Assembly (NCBI GenBank): GCA_026770615.1
Contig: MU631733.1
Span: 1-15,592, forward strand
Source: Pavlovales sp. CCMP2436
Taxonomy: Eukaryota > Haptophyta > Pavlovophyceae > Pavlovales
Direction: 5' to 3'
Length of the DNA stretch: 15,592 bases
Shown here: in pieces, positions 15,541 through 15,592 of the stretch
Position numbering within the stretch: the first letter of the stretch is position 1
Layout: each line of letters opens with the position of its first letter
Notes under the pieces: model-generated
Databases searched by the model: none
Seen by the model: the letters and a program-made list of their open reading frames with translations, nothing else
Told to the model about the DNA's origin: nothing
Program-made: the position numbers and the translations under genes

Positions 15541-15592
15541 TTTATGATAGGGATTCAAGCTGGCGTCTGACTGTTCTGAATGTTGTGCTGGT
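15541..15592 (-). mobile_element. R-family retrotransposon 3' end, copy 5 (runs off the window)
   Basis: The minus strand ends GAATCCCTATCATAA at the left boundary, as in copy 2. The plus strand GGGATTCAAGCTGGCGTCTG continues through ACTGTTCTGAATGTTGTGCTGGT to the end of the window. It is uninterrupted at the position where copy 3 carries M element A, so it shows the empty site. Confidence 0.8.

Overview
The window looks like nuclear DNA of a unicellular eukaryotic alga. Two very GC-rich genes without visible introns sit in a background of AT-rich spacers, non-LTR retrotransposon debris, terminal-inverted-repeat elements and foldback elements. There are no operons, Shine-Dalgarno sites or prokaryotic cassettes. 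The base composition, the short organelle-type leader on the helicase and the style of the C2H2 fingers (PCDEPGCGY type, basic PPKKRKR tail) would suit a haptophyte, but that placement is an inference with low confidence.

Layout. 1-960: spacer with a hairpin, a 20-bp tandem repeat and an AT-rich repeated block. 964-2868 (+): complete DEAD-box-type RNA helicase, probably organellar. 2869-4682: spacer packed with fragments of a retrotransposon 3' end (family R) and two copies (A, B) of a 418-420 bp inverted-repeat element (family M). 4683-5705 (-): an unrecognised C-terminal reading frame and a frameshifted C2H2 zinc-finger gene. 5902-6596 (-): tandem repeat and a gene remnant split by a 171-bp TA-flanked miniature element (family D). 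6614-6847: array of degenerate CCGTGGCGGT repeats. 7903-8703: foldback element with about 275-bp arms (E). 8704-8938: dispersed repeat F, followed by M copy C (8939-9356). 9393-10334 (-): extended-SDR NAD-dependent epimerase/dehydratase with a broken C-terminus. 10457-14907 (+): long non-LTR retrotransposon pseudogene (reverse transcriptase, RNase H, zinc knuckle, Pro/Thr-rich tail), itself hit by an R insertion and by two nested D elements. 15118-15349: second copy of F. 15541-15592: R copy running off the window.

The informative part is the stratigraphy. M copy A interrupts an R copy. An R insertion with a 13-bp target duplication interrupts the RNase H domain. A D element sits inside a D element inside the retrotransposon. 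In both retrotransposon cases, subtracting the insertion and one target duplication brings the reading frame back into register, so the boundaries are nearly certain. The least expected signal is in family M: each copy carries a central hairpin whose outer stem differs in sequence between copies but stays complementary within each copy.
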